Shown in pieces: positions 7,740-16,805 of a stretch of DNA of 41,506 nt. Source of the stretch: Gammaproteobacteria bacterium (GTDB lineage Bacteria; Pseudomonadota; Gammaproteobacteria; Steroidobacterales; Woeseiaceae); assembly GCA_029863305.1 (NCBI GenBank), contig JAOTVR010000025.1, positions 1 through 41,506 on the forward strand. Direction: 5' to 3'. Position numbers and translations under genes: made by a program. Each line of letters begins with the position of its first letter. The first letter of the stretch is position 1. Below the pieces are notes generated by a model. It saw only the letters and a program-made list of their open reading frames with translations, made no database searches and was not told the DNA's origin.

Positions 7740-9377
7740 ATGGAAAATACAAACGTCATTGAAGGAACGGTCATACCGACGAGTCAATTGAACCTGGCTG
7801 CTGTCTTGCGTATCCCGGCGATTCGGCAGGTTACGTTGCTCATCGGCGTGGCGGCAGCCGTTGCGGCGGGATTCGCAATTGTGCTGTGGTCGCGGACGCC
7901 GGCGCTTACGCCCGTGTATCCGGGTCTGGACGGCGCCGAAGCGGCCGAAGCGGCGGAAGCACTGCAGGGCACGGATATCGAGTTCAAGCTCGACAGCAAA
8001 ACCGGAGTCCTGCTCGTGCCGGCGGCGAGGCGTAACGATGCCCGGCTCGAGCTGGCCGCACAAGGCTTGTCGCTGGGCAGCAATGCCGGCATGAGCATGC
8101 TTGACGAGCAGTCGAGTTTCGGCGTCAGCCAGTTTATGGAGTCGGCACGTTATCAGCATGCGCTCGAGGCAGAGCTGGCGCACACAATCGCCGCCGTCGG
8201 CGTCGTGCGCGAGGCTCGCGTGCATCTGGCATTGCCAAAACAGACGACATTCATTCGCGATCAGCAGAACGCCAGCGCATCCGTGTTGCTGAACCTCGGC
8301 GGCAGTCAGGTACTTGAAGCCGACAAAGCGTCCGCCATAGTGCACCTCGTTGCATCGAGCGTGCCGAATCTCTCGGCCGAAAACGTTACCTTGATCGATC
8401 AGCGCGGAAACCTGTTGAGTTCCGGTGATGAACAGGCAATCGAAGCACAAGCCACGACACAGTTCCGCTACGCGCGGCGCCTGGAAGAGACTTACAAGAG
8501 CCGTATAGAAGAGATACTCACACCGCTGGTCGGCATGGGCAGAGTGCGTGCGCAGGTCGATGCGGACATTGACTTCACCGTCGCCGAAGAAGCCCGCGAG
8601 ACCTTCAATCCGGCGAACAGCGTTGTACGCAGTGAGCACATCGACGAGCAAAGCGGGCCGGGCAACAGCACGGTCGCGGCCGGTATTCCGGGCGCGCTGA
8701 GCAATCAACCGCCGGAAGCCTCAGGCGCCGCGGCGGATGTCGATGCCGCATCAGCCGCTGAGCAGGTAGCAACAATGAGCAAGTCGCGCACCAGCACCCG
8801 CAACTTCGAGGTCGATCGCACGATCAGTCGCACCAAGCCACAGGCAGGCAGGATCAACAAGCTGTCAGTCGCGGTGCTGGTCGACGACGGTCCGATTGAC
8901 GGTGATAGCACGCCGACGGCACTGACCGAAAACGACATTGCGCGCTACACCTCACTGGTCAGAGAAGCGGTTGGATTTAACGAGGCCCGCGGCGACACGG
9001 TGGTTGTCGTAAACGCTGCATTCCGTAACGTCGAGCCGTTCGAGGCGGCAGAGCCGCCTGCGTTCTGGGAAAAACCGCTACTGATTGACGCAATGAAACA
9101 GATTCTCGGCGTGGGCCTGGCGCTCGCACTCGCATTCGGTGTCGTGCGTCCGATGTTGCGCGGCGTGCTGGCAAGTCATGCCCCTGGCTCGGGCGAGTTT
9201 GGCGGCAAATCGCCGCAATATGCAGCCGTCGCTGGCGGGACACAATTCGGCGGCAGCGCTGCAGCGATTCCGCCGCCGAAGTATGAAGAGAAAGTCGCCG
9301 CCGCCAAGAATATTACCGGGCATGATCCCGCGCGTGTCGCCCAGGTCGTCAAGAAATGGGTGAGCGCTGATGAGTGA
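7740..9377 (+). CDS. fliF: Flagellar MS-ring protein
   Basis: Forms the membrane-supramembrane ring that houses the export gate and anchors the switch. The 545 residues have two membrane segments, near residues 29-48 and 450-470, flanking the periplasmic ring-building domains. PGLDGAEAAEAAEAL, the SQFMESARYQHALEAELAHTI block and the VHLALPKQTTF motif are characteristic. The C-terminal cytoplasmic tail after the second segment would bind FliG. The stop overlaps the fliG start by 8 bases. The region around residues 300-340 is Ala/Ser-rich and likely the disordered RBM3 loop. The ribosome site before ATG 7740 is weak. Confidence 0.96.
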   Translation: MENTNVIEGTVIPTSQLNLAAVLRIPAIRQVTLLIGVAAAVAAGFAIVLWSRTPALTPVYPGLDGAEAAEAAEALQGTDIEFKLDSKTGVLLVPAARRNDARLELAAQGLSLGSNAGMSMLDEQSSFGVSQFMESARYQHALEAELAHTIAAVGVVREARVHLALPKQTTFIRDQQNASASVLLNLGGSQVLEADKASAIVHLVASSVPNLSAENVTLIDQRGNLLSSGDEQAIEAQATTQFRYARRLEETYKSRIEEILTPLVGMGRVRAQVDADIDFTVAEEARETFNPANSVVRSEHIDEQSGPGNSTVAAGIPGALSNQPPEASGAAADVDAASAAEQVATMSKSRTSTRNFEVDRTISRTKPQAGRINKLSVAVLVDDGPIDGDSTPTALTENDIARYTSLVREAVGFNEARGDTVVVVNAAFRNVEPFEAAEPPAFWEKPLLIDAMKQILGVGLALALAFGVVRPMLRGVLASHAPGSGEFGGKSPQYAAVAGGTQFGGSAAAIPPPKYEEKVAAAKNITGHDPARVAQVVKKWVSADE

Positions 9378-10377
9378 CAAGGATCGTCAGATGAACGGCA
9401 CCCAGAGGGCGGCGTTACTGTTGATGACTCTCGGTGAACAGGAAGCCGCCGAAGTTTTGAAGTATATGGGTGCAAAAGAGGTGCAGAACCTCGGCACGGC
9501 GATGGCGTCACTGAAAAATGTGACCCGCGACGAAGCAGGCAATGTGCTTGATATTTTTATCACGGATGTCGAAGAACAGACGGCGTTCGGCGTGGACACC
9601 GAAGGCTACGTCCGAAAACTGCTTGGCAATGCATTCGGCGAAAGCAAGGCGGAGGCGTTTCTGGATCGCATCATGATTGGTGAGGACGCCAAAGGGCTTG
9701 ATGCGCTCAAATGGATGAGTTCGCGCGAGGTGGCTAATATCGTTGAAGATGAGCATCCTCAGATTATTGCGATCGTCGTCGCCTATCTGGATAGTGCGCA
9801 GGCCGCCGAGGTGATCGAGTTGCTTCCCGAGGAAACACGCCACGACATCGTCATGCGCATCGCGCGCTTGAGTGACGTGCAGCAGAGTGCCCTCGCGGAG
9901 ATCGAGCATCTTATCGCCAGCAAATCGGAACAATCGAGCCAGGGCTTGACGCGCAAGGTCGGTGGCGACAAAGTCGCCGCCGAGATCATCAACAACCTCA
10001 AGCCGGAACGCGGCGACGAAGTTCTCGAGCAGATAAGAGAAAAGAACGAAGAACTCTCGATGCGCATTCAGGAAATGATGTTTGTCTTCGAGACCCTGCT
10101 CAAAGTCGACGATCGCGGCATTCAGTCGCTATTGCGCGAGATTTCCAACGACCTCCTGGTGGTCGCGCTGAAAGGCTGCGATCCGGCGATCAGCGACAAG
10201 ATTCTGAACAACATGTCGAAACGTGCCGGTACGTTGCTGCGTGAAGACATGGAGGTGAAGGGACCGATGAAGCTCAGTGAGGTCGAGGCCGCGCAAAAGG
10301 AAATTCTGGACGTTGCACGACGACTCGCGGAATCCGGCGATATTGATCTTGGCCAGGGCGGTGAGGAGTATGTCTGA
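9370..10377 (+). CDS. fliG: Flagellar motor switch protein FliG
   Basis: Rotor protein that couples stator force to rotation and sits on the FliF tail. The 335 residues match family length. Seen are the N-terminal NGTQRAALLLMTLGEQEAA, the EHPQ motif (DEHPQIIAIVVAYLD) and the C-terminal torque helix with charged residues (DDRGIQSLLREISNDLLVVALKG). The last residues, DLGQGGEEYV, resemble the usual Gly-Glu-rich end. An alternative start at ATG 9391 would remove seven residues. It overlaps fliF upstream and fliH downstream, so stoichiometry is probably set by coupled translation. Confidence 0.97.
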   Translation: MSDKDRQMNGTQRAALLLMTLGEQEAAEVLKYMGAKEVQNLGTAMASLKNVTRDEAGNVLDIFITDVEEQTAFGVDTEGYVRKLLGNAFGESKAEAFLDRIMIGEDAKGLDALKWMSSREVANIVEDEHPQIIAIVVAYLDSAQAAEVIELLPEETRHDIVMRIARLSDVQQSALAEIEHLIASKSEQSSQGLTRKVGGDKVAAEIINNLKPERGDEVLEQIREKNEELSMRIQEMMFVFETLLKVDDRGIQSLLREISNDLLVVALKGCDPAISDKILNNMSKRAGTLLREDMEVKGPMKLSEVEAAQKEILDVARRLAESGDIDLGQGGEEYV

Positions 10378-10957
10378 GGAAGCCGGCAAAGCCACTCCCT
10401 GGAACGTCCCGGCAATCGACGGTTCTGACGGCAACGGCCTGATGACCGCCGGGCGGCTCGAGGCCCTGCAGAAGCAGGCATATGACGAAGCATGGCAAAA
10501 AGGTCACGCGGCAGGCGTCGCGGCGGGCGAAAAGGCAGTAACGGAACGGACCGAGCGGCTGAACCTGCTTCTCAAAGCCCTTGCGCGACCGTTTGATCAA
10601 CTCGACGACATGGTCGAAAAGCAACTGGTGGAATTGGCGATGGCCGTCGTAAGACAGCTGTTTCGTCGCGAGATACGTGTTGAACCGTCACACATTATTG
10701 GCGTCGTTCGCGAAGCGATTCACCTGCTCCCGGTTGCAAGTCGTAATGTGCAGTTGCATCTGCATCCTGAGGACGCGGCGCTGATTCGTGAATCTCTGTC
10801 TCCGGCCGACGGCGAACCCGCCTGGAGAATCGTTGAAGACCCGCTGATCAGCAAAGGTGGTTGCAACGTAACAACCGACAATTCACGAATTGATGCGACC
10901 ACGGAATCACGCCTGCAGGCGGTAATCAATTCAGTCGCTGGCGATGAGCGCAACTGA
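10370..10957 (+). CDS. fliH: Flagellar export ATPase regulator FliH
   Basis: Peripheral stalk of the export ATPase: it dimerises, binds FliI and tethers it to FliN at the C ring. It has 195 residues from ATG 10370. The start is placed there because it overlaps the fliG stop by 8 bases and has GTGAGGAG just upstream; the longer frame lies inside fliG. The N-terminal half is a coiled coil containing A/G-x3-G repeats (AYDEAWQKGHAAGVAAGEKA). The C-terminal part (VRQLFRREIRVEPSHIIGVV onward) is the V-ATPase-subunit-E-like domain. FliH is weakly conserved, and this call is firmly supported by position. Confidence 0.92.
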   Translation: MSEEAGKATPWNVPAIDGSDGNGLMTAGRLEALQKQAYDEAWQKGHAAGVAAGEKAVTERTERLNLLLKALARPFDQLDDMVEKQLVELAMAVVRQLFRREIRVEPSHIIGVVREAIHLLPVASRNVQLHLHPEDAALIRESLSPADGEPAWRIVEDPLISKGGCNVTTDNSRIDATTESRLQAVINSVAGDERN

Positions 10958-12372
10958 TGGCTGAGGAACCCACACTTTTTGTCGGTCCGGACCCGGATCG
11001 AAACCTGGAACGTTCCTTGCGGCTCGGCCCGTATGTGGATCGGGCGCTGGACCCGGGCCCTGCGCTCGTAGTCGAAGGTGTATTGAAGCGGACGATTGGA
11101 CTGGCGATGGAAGCCGAAGGTTGCCACGCGGAACTGGGCGGGCGCTGTGATGTCGTCGCCAGGGACGGAAAGCGTGTGGAAACCGAGGTGGTCGGATTTG
11201 CCGGCGAACGCCTGTTCCTGATGCCCATCGGTGACATGCGAGGCGTTGTTCCGAACGCACGCGTCATTCCAGTCTCGGGAGGACCGGAGGTGACTGTCGG
11301 CGACGAGTTACTGGGCCGCGTTCTGGATGGTCGCGGAAACCCGCTGGATGGTGGCAAACCGATTAGCGGCGGCGAGCGCGTGTCCTTGTTCAGTGAATCG
11401 CTGAACCCGCTGAAGCGGCATCCGATTCAATCGCAACTGGATGTAGGCGTCCGATCGATCAACTCCTTGCTGTCGGTTGGACGTGGGCAACGTATGGGAT
11501 TGTTCGCCGGCAGCGGCGTCGGCAAGAGCATGTTGCTGGGCATGATGACACGCAATACCGACGCGGATGTCGTCGTCGTCGGGCTGGTCGGCGAACGCGG
11601 CCGCGAAGTGCGTGAGTTTATCGACGAATCGCTTGGCACAGATGGCATGAAACAATCGGTTGTGGTCGCAACACCCGCCGACGATACGCCATTGATGCGC
11701 ATGCACGGCGCGTGGTTGACGGCCGCGATCGCCGAATACTTCCGTGATCAGGGGCGAAATGTCCTGCTGCTGATGGATTCCCTGACTCGCTTCGCCCAGG
11801 CGCAGCGGGAAATCGCGCTTGCGATCGGTGAACCGCCGGCCACGAAAGGATATCCGCCGTCCGTATTCGCGAAGTTGCCACAGCTGGTCGAGCGTGCCGG
11901 CAATGGCGAAGACGGCCGTGGCTCGATCACCGCAATCTACACCGTGCTGGCCGAGGGCGATGATCACAACGACCCGATCGTGGACGCATCGCGCGCCATT
12001 CTGGATGGGCATATCGTCTTGTCGCGATCTATGGCAGATGCAGGCATCTACCCGGCCGTCGATGTGGAATCTTCCGTCAGCCGGGCGATGACGCAGTTCA
12101 CGAGCGATAGTCAACAGCAATTGATCTCGCGGTTTCGCCATGTGTACTCGACCTATCAGGAGAATCGCGACCTGATCGCGGTTGGCGCATATCAACCCGG
12201 GTCGAATCCGCAACTGGATGAGGCGGTCGCGCTCTGGCCGTCGCTGATCGATTTTCTGCGGCAGTCTCGCGGCGAGTGTATAGACGCCGCTACCAGTCTC
12301 GCCGCACTTCGCGGGCTGTTCGACGCGGCGAACGCCACGGAATCGTCGGAACAGGCTGTCGTAGCCGAATGA
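10957..12372 (+). CDS. fliI: Flagellum-specific export ATPase FliI
   Basis: Hexameric ATPase related to the F1 beta subunit that energises loading of export substrates. It has 471 residues. Walker A is AGSGVGKS (184-191). Other landmarks are the VVGLVGERGREVREF segment with the catalytic Glu, Walker B VLLLMDSLTRFAQAQREI, and the ATKGYPPSVFAKLPQLVERAG block typical of FliI/YscN. ATG 10957 shares one base with the fliH stop (TGATG). It is followed directly by fliJ, completing the soluble export complex. Confidence 0.97.
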   Translation: MAEEPTLFVGPDPDRNLERSLRLGPYVDRALDPGPALVVEGVLKRTIGLAMEAEGCHAELGGRCDVVARDGKRVETEVVGFAGERLFLMPIGDMRGVVPNARVIPVSGGPEVTVGDELLGRVLDGRGNPLDGGKPISGGERVSLFSESLNPLKRHPIQSQLDVGVRSINSLLSVGRGQRMGLFAGSGVGKSMLLGMMTRNTDADVVVVGLVGERGREVREFIDESLGTDGMKQSVVVATPADDTPLMRMHGAWLTAAIAEYFRDQGRNVLLLMDSLTRFAQAQREIALAIGEPPATKGYPPSVFAKLPQLVERAGNGEDGRGSITAIYTVLAEGDDHNDPIVDASRAILDGHIVLSRSMADAGIYPAVDVESSVSRAMTQFTSDSQQQLISRFRHVYSTYQENRDLIAVGAYQPGSNPQLDEAVALWPSLIDFLRQSRGECIDAATSLAALRGLFDAANATESSEQAVVAE

Positions 12373-12373
12373 C

Positions 12374-12826
12374 ATGAGAAAGCGTAGCAAAAAAATCTCC
12401 AAGATTGTTTCGCTGGCGGCGTCGGAGGAACGGCGCTACGGCGCGGCGACCGGGAAGTCACGGCGGAATCTTGAAGAACAAATGGCACGCCTGGGCGAAC
12501 TCAATGCTTATCGACATGGCTATTCGGAACTGTCGCAGTCGATCAGCAACGTCAATTCCGCGCATTGGAAGGACTATCAGAATTTCATGCAGCGGCTGGA
12601 TCATGCCGTCAAGTCACAACAGCAGATCGTCAGAGATTCTGAACAGAATCTGGAAATGCACCGCCGTCGCTGGTTGGCGAAACGGCAGCGCCTCGAGTCG
12701 CTGCAGCGCGTGCTCGAGAGTTACCGCGATCAGGAGACGCTGTATGCGGAACGCCAGCAACAGCGCGCCCTCGATGATCTGCCATCGCCGGAGTCCCTGT
12801 ACGCAGACGATGTCGGCCAGGATTAG
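12374..12826 (+). CDS. fliJ: Flagellar export protein FliJ
   Basis: Coiled-coil central stalk of the FliHI ATPase that also connects to FlhA. The 150 residues are almost entirely charged and helical: Arg/Glu/Gln-rich heptads run from about 15 to 130, with WLAKRQRLESLQRVLESYRDQE near the C terminus, a FliJ-type helix. The start is one base after the fliI stop. The final Asp-rich tail is unremarkable. The transcript may end here, since a new sigma-54 promoter follows 36 bases after the stop. Confidence 0.9.
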   Translation: MRKRSKKISKIVSLAASEERRYGAATGKSRRNLEEQMARLGELNAYRHGYSELSQSISNVNSAHWKDYQNFMQRLDHAVKSQQQIVRDSEQNLEMHRRRWLAKRQRLESLQRVLESYRDQETLYAERQQQRALDDLPSPESLYADDVGQD

Positions 12827-12861
12827 TTGCCGGGTACGAACGCCCGAGGCCTTGCAGAAAT

Positions 12862-12877
12862 TGGCACGCATCTTGCT
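12862..12877 (+). promoter_or_regulatory. Sigma-54 promoter of fliK
   Basis: TGGCAC-GCATC-TTGCT is a perfect -24/-12 match. The start point would be near 12888, 34 bases before the fliK ATG, leaving room for AAGGA at 12911-12915. Confidence 0.92.
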
Positions 12878-12921
12878 CCTACATAGGCAGAACCTGAACC
12901 ATTGCCTACAAAGGAACCGGC

Positions 12922-14289
12922 ATGCTGCCAATGATGATTCTGCAACCCAGTGATATCACGTCGTTCGATACCGGGCTTGATGGCCCGGATTTGCTGCCTC
13001 AGGAGGCTGCAGAGCCGACTGCGGCATTCGCCGATATTCTCGAGCTCGGGCTGAATAACGCTCGGGACGTGGCGCAGATCGACGGAATACCATTGCCGAT
13101 GTCCGGCAAGGAATTGCCGGAGGAACCGCCTGAGCTGCCGGCATCGCCGGCGGTGCTGCCTATCAACGTGCTGGTTCTTCAAGTCGAACCGGTTCGTAGT
13201 GATTCACAGCTGGCGCCGGCCAGTCCGGTGCAATTCATACCACCCACAGGGGCTGGTCTTGTCGCTGCCGGCTCGATCCCCCCCAAGTCAATGGAATCAG
13301 CCGTGAGCACGTCCGCGGCACTTGACCCGAGCGGCGCCTCGGTCAGCAAGGTGCCCATTGTTTCAGTCGACGTCACGTTGCAGGCGGCAACGGAGCGGCT
13401 GCTGAGCGATAACCCGGCTGGCGCAGCGACCGCAGCACTGCCGGCGCCAAAAACGGCAGCTGCAGATGATCGGGGTGTCACCGGGATGATGCGAAATCTG
13501 GCCGCAGCACCGAATGGAGGTGCTGCCGATACGGAGGCGCTCGACAACAAGGGCTTGGCCGACAGGACCCTGGCGCTGCAGGCCTACCGGACGCGTCAGG
13601 CTGCCTCGGGCGATGCTGCGGCCCGGCAGGGCTATGAGGACGCTCGCGGCGAGCTGCAGCGGAATCTGAAGATTCAGCCTGGCGTTTCGACTACGCCGGC
13701 CGTGGCGCAAACGGCTGTGGTAACGGCAAGACAGCTGGAAACCCCCGTGGCCCAGTTCTCGCAGCCTGGCGCACCGGCGGCAGTGTCTGCGGCGATGGCC
13801 CCGGCGAGCAGCGAGACTGGGAACACGGCGACGCAACTGACGCAGACAATCGGCGTGCCGGTCAAAGATGCGGCCTGGGGCGATCGAATCAGCGAACGTG
13901 TCTTGCTGATGGCCAGCAACAGGCTGCAAAGCGCTGAAATCCGGCTTTCGCCGGCAGAACTCGGGCCACTGAGGGTGCAGGTGGTCATCGATGACGGCGC
14001 GGCGAACGTGACGTTTCTTGCCCAGCATGCGGCCACTCGCGAGGCACTTGAACAGGCGATGCCGAGGCTGAGAGAACTCCTGGCCGAGAACGGACTGACG
14101 CTGAACCAGACGAATATTGGCGAGCACCATGAGCAGGGCGTGCAGCATGGCAACAGCGAGGCCGGTGACGAAATGACGACTGCGGCAGACGCGGCACTCG
14201 ATTCCGATGACGAGCAGGGCTCGGCAGAGTCCCTCAATGCCGGGCGCGCCCCACAGCGCTCCGACGGACTGGTCGATACCTTCGCCTGA
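12922..14289 (+). CDS. fliK: Flagellar hook-length control protein FliK
   Basis: Molecular ruler that measures hook length and switches export specificity through FlhB. The 455 residues include a long low-complexity N-terminal part rich in Ala, Pro and Val (the ruler region). The conserved C-terminal domain spans about residues 315-400, with SAEIRLSPAELGPLRVQV followed by TFLAQHAATREALEQAMPRLRELL and ENGLTL, the FliK switch domain. ATG 12922 has AAGGA six bases upstream. The tail after residue 400 is acidic and variable. It forms a single-gene unit between its sigma-54 promoter and a terminator. Confidence 0.95.
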   Translation: MLPMMILQPSDITSFDTGLDGPDLLPQEAAEPTAAFADILELGLNNARDVAQIDGIPLPMSGKELPEEPPELPASPAVLPINVLVLQVEPVRSDSQLAPASPVQFIPPTGAGLVAAGSIPPKSMESAVSTSAALDPSGASVSKVPIVSVDVTLQAATERLLSDNPAGAATAALPAPKTAAADDRGVTGMMRNLAAAPNGGAADTEALDNKGLADRTLALQAYRTRQAASGDAAARQGYEDARGELQRNLKIQPGVSTTPAVAQTAVVTARQLETPVAQFSQPGAPAAVSAAMAPASSETGNTATQLTQTIGVPVKDAAWGDRISERVLLMASNRLQSAEIRLSPAELGPLRVQVVIDDGAANVTFLAQHAATREALEQAMPRLRELLAENGLTLNQTNIGEHHEQGVQHGNSEAGDEMTTAADAALDSDDEQGSAESLNAGRAPQRSDGLVDTFA

Positions 14290-14332
14290 TCAGGGTGTCA
14301 AAAAAATGGCGGGCAAGTCCGGGACGCAGCTG

Positions 14333-14357
14333 CCAGTCGATCATGCGACGGTTTTTT
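14333..14357 (+). terminator. Rho-independent terminator after fliK
   Basis: CC-A-GTCG (14333-14339) pairs with CGAC-GG (14346-14351) around a six-base loop, with one bulged A, followed directly by six T residues. It separates fliK from the fliL promoter. Confidence 0.65.
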
Positions 14358-14459
14358 GGCGCACAGCTGGCGTTCCCCGCGGACCTGAGCGTATATTCGG
14401 GCTTGTTAAACCCACACAAAGCGTTGTTTTAATTAGATAAAAACGCGAACCGTCGGTCT

Positions 14460-14475
14460 TGGCACGGCGCTTGCA
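14460..14475 (+). promoter_or_regulatory. Sigma-54 promoter of the fliL-fliR-flhBAFG-fliA unit
   Basis: TGGCAC-GGCGC-TTGCA is a perfect -24/-12 match, with a predicted start point near 14486. That supports the fliL ATG at 14507 over the TTG at 14495. No other clear promoter is visible between here and fliA, so this may drive about 10-12 kb. Confidence 0.93.
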
Positions 14476-14506
14476 TTACCAATGACAGGACACATTGGAG
14501 CAAGCA

Positions 14507-15022
14507 ATGGCTGACGAAGAAAACGAAGTCGAGGGCGGTGCAGAGAAGTCTGGCCCCGGCATGATGAAAATGATCATGCTCGGCGGCATCGCTGTTGTGC
14601 TGCTGGCCGTGGGCGTGTTCGCCGGCCCCGCGATCATGAACATGATCTCGCCGCCGGACGTCGAGGACGAAGCCAAGGCGGACGAGGGGCCTGGCAAGGA
14701 CCCGGCACTCTATACCAGCCTGCACCCGCCGCTGGTCGTGAACTTCAAGGATGTTGTCGGTGATTCGCATTTCATGCAGATCACGATGGAGGTGATGGCG
14801 CGCGATCAGAACGTCATCAATTCCGTTCGGGAGCATGCACCGGCTATCCGCAACAGCTTGATTCTCCTGTTCAGTGGCGCTGTCTACGAAGAAGTCACGA
14901 CCCGAGAGGGCAAAGAGCAAATGCTGGCCGATGGTCTGGCAGAAATTCAAAAGGTCATGGAGGAAACAACCGGCGAAAGCGGTGTTGAGGCCGTTTACTT
15001 CACGAGTCTTGTCATTCAGTAG
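14507..15022 (+). CDS. fliL: Flagellar basal body-associated protein FliL
   Basis: Inner-membrane protein that rings the stator and supports torque at high load. It has 171 residues from ATG 14507. The acidic cytoplasmic N terminus is followed by one membrane segment (about residues 23-43, MIMLGGIAVVLLAVGVFAG), then a periplasmic SPFH-like domain containing LVVNFKDVVGDSHFMQITMEV and IRNSLILLFSG. The chosen start has GGAG at 14497-14500 with a six-base spacer. The in-frame TTG at 14495 overlaps that site. It is first in its operon. Confidence 0.94.
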   Translation: MADEENEVEGGAEKSGPGMMKMIMLGGIAVVLLAVGVFAGPAIMNMISPPDVEDEAKADEGPGKDPALYTSLHPPLVVNFKDVVGDSHFMQITMEVMARDQNVINSVREHAPAIRNSLILLFSGAVYEEVTTREGKEQMLADGLAEIQKVMEETTGESGVEAVYFTSLVIQ

Positions 15023-15039
15023 TTGGGAGCACTCAGTTC

Positions 15040-16029
15040 ATGACCGACCAGGTTCTAACCGACGACGAAAAAGAAGCGCTGCTCGACGGCGTGGCGACCG
15101 GCGAAGTCGAAATTCAGTCGAAATCCGGCCCTGCCTACGCTGCCGTCAGGCCATTCGAGATCGCGGAACGTTGTCGGCTGAAATCCAACAGCTATCCGCG
15201 GCTGCAGCGCCTCAATCAACGTGTTGCGCTTCGGGTGGGCAAGTTGGTAGAGCAACTGGTCAGTGCCGAAACGGAAATTACCCCAAACGCAGTAGAAACG
15301 TGCCCGTACGCCGAGTTCATCGAGCGCGATAGCAATTTGTCATTGATGGTCGAGTTTTCGGCAAAGCCGTTGGAGGGTTCCGGGCTGATCGTTCTGAACG
15401 CGGCCCTCGTGGGCCATCTTGTCGAAGCGTTCTACGGCGGCTCTGAAAACGAATCGACGCGTCCAGCCATTGAATTCTTCACCCGGGGAGAAATCAGTGT
15501 CGCATCCCTGTTCGGTGATCACGTCATGAAAACGGTGGCCGAGGTGTGGAGGCCGATCATTGATACCGAGCATCAGCAAGTTACGACGCACCTGAATACC
15601 GACCTCATCGAGGGTTTCGATGCAAGCGACCGCGTGATCTGGGCGGATTTCGACATCAGCTTTCTGAAGCAACAACAGAGTTTTCAGATTGTCTGGCCCG
15701 TATCGATGCTGGCGCCGGTCCTGCCGGTATTCGAAGGACAGAAACGTGAGAGAGATGCTGCGCAGGACGCGCTTTGGGAGCGCTCGTTGCGGTCTCGCCT
15801 GACCGATTCGGTCGTCGGCATTTCATCACGCGTCGGCAACAGCGAAATGACGCTGGGCGCTGTTGCGGAACTCTCGCCGGGCGACGTCATAGACATCGAT
15901 AACCCACGCCTCAGCACGGTGTTCGTCAAGCAGGTGCCCATATTGCAGGGTCGCTTCGGCGTCCATGACGGCCGGTACGCCGTGGAGGCAACCAACTGGC
16001 TTGCGCCCGATTCCAGGAATCGAGCCTGA
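15040..16029 (+). CDS. fliM: Flagellar motor switch protein FliM
   Basis: C-ring protein that binds CheY-P and sets rotation direction. It has 329 residues. The N terminus contains LTDDEKEALLDGVATGE, the family's CheY-binding LSQDEIDALL-type motif in divergent form. The middle CheC-like domain and the C-terminal SpoA domain (LGAVAELSPGDVIDIDNPR and VPILQGRFGVHDGRYAVEA) are clear. The N-terminal peptide differs from the textbook sequence (Thr-Asp-Asp instead of Ser-Gln-Asp). No che genes lie in this window, so the partner CheY is presumably elsewhere. Confidence 0.94.
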   Translation: MTDQVLTDDEKEALLDGVATGEVEIQSKSGPAYAAVRPFEIAERCRLKSNSYPRLQRLNQRVALRVGKLVEQLVSAETEITPNAVETCPYAEFIERDSNLSLMVEFSAKPLEGSGLIVLNAALVGHLVEAFYGGSENESTRPAIEFFTRGEISVASLFGDHVMKTVAEVWRPIIDTEHQQVTTHLNTDLIEGFDASDRVIWADFDISFLKQQQSFQIVWPVSMLAPVLPVFEGQKRERDAAQDALWERSLRSRLTDSVVGISSRVGNSEMTLGAVAELSPGDVIDIDNPRLSTVFVKQVPILQGRFGVHDGRYAVEATNWLAPDSRNRA

Positions 16030-16065
16030 CCTACCGCTAAACATGAGTTGAAAGGAACAGCAGAC

Positions 16066-16446
16066 ATGACAGATACACCCAACCCCGGCACCGAAGGGAC
16101 AGAAGAAGCCGCGGAATCAGCTTCGCCTCAATATTCGCCCGACGAGCTCGCCAACAAGGGACAGCAGGGAGACGCGAGCAAGGCCGACGTCAATCTCGAC
16201 CTGGTGCTGGATATTCCGGTTGATGTGTCCCTGCGCGTCGGCTCGACGGACATTTCCATACGCGACCTCGTGTCACTCGTCGAAGGGTCGGTAATAGCCC
16301 TCGATCAGGACGCCGGTGCGGCCATGGATGTTCTGGTGAACGGCACGCTGATAGCGCACGGCGAGATCGTCGTCATTGACGATCGTTTCGGGGTGCGCCT
16401 GACGGACGTCGTCACGCCAACCGAACGCATTGAGAACCTCAACTAG
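16066..16446 (+). CDS. fliN: Flagellar motor switch protein FliN
   Basis: Bottom of the C ring and docking site for FliH-FliI. It has 126 residues. The acidic N-terminal 45 residues are variable. The C-terminal SpoA domain is typical: LDLVLDIPVDVSLRVGSTDI, then LVSLVEGSVIALDQDAG and VNGTLIAHGEIVVIDDRFGVRLTDVV. ATG 16066 has AAAGGA at 16051-16056. An upstream in-frame TTG at 16048 would place that ribosome site inside the gene and is rejected. Confidence 0.95.
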   Translation: MTDTPNPGTEGTEEAAESASPQYSPDELANKGQQGDASKADVNLDLVLDIPVDVSLRVGSTDISIRDLVSLVEGSVIALDQDAGAAMDVLVNGTLIAHGEIVVIDDRFGVRLTDVVTPTERIENLN

Positions 16447-16460
16447 GCAGGTCATCAGGA

Positions 16461-16805
16461 ATGGAAAACTCAGTCATCGATGGAGCCGACATCCTGAGTC
16501 TCGGGGCGAGCATGTTAATCGTGGTCGGTGCCGTTATTGCGCTCGGTTGGCTGTACTCGCGCATGCGGTTCAGCGGCAGCGGCTCGGGTGACGTCATCAA
16601 CATTGTCGCCAGTCGTGCTCTGGGCCCCAAGGAACGTCTGCTGCTGGTCGAGGTTGCTGATCAGCAACTGCTCGTTGGCATTACGGCGTCTCAGGTACGA
16701 ACGCTGCACACGTTCGACAAGCCTGTCGTTGCAGAACAGGTCATCAACGAAGCGCCGGGTTTCGCGGATCGCCTGCGGGCCGCTGTGCGCGGAGCTGCGA
16801 AATGA
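16461..16805 (+). CDS. fliO: Flagellar biosynthesis protein FliO
   Basis: Small membrane protein that helps assemble the FliP ring of the export gate. The 114 residues show one membrane segment near residues 12-32 (LGASMLIVVGAVIALGWLY). A cytoplasmic FliO domain follows with VASRALGPKERLLLVEVADQ and LLVGITASQVRTLH, the characteristic G.Kerl.LvevgdqqLLlGvt pattern. It overlaps fliP by four bases (ATGA). Confidence 0.92.
   Translation: MENSVIDGADILSLGASMLIVVGAVIALGWLYSRMRFSGSGSGDVINIVASRALGPKERLLLVEVADQQLLVGITASQVRTLHTFDKPVVAEQVINEAPGFADRLRAAVRGAAK

Noticed and set aside
7716-8708. 330-codon open frame antisense to fliF
   Set aside because: It lies wholly within a certain gene, has no ribosome site or recognisable domain, and is rich in Arg, His and Cys as expected for a reverse-frame shadow.
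11308-12402. 364-codon open frame antisense to fliI
   Set aside because: Shadow of the highly conserved fliI; no domain and shadow-like composition.
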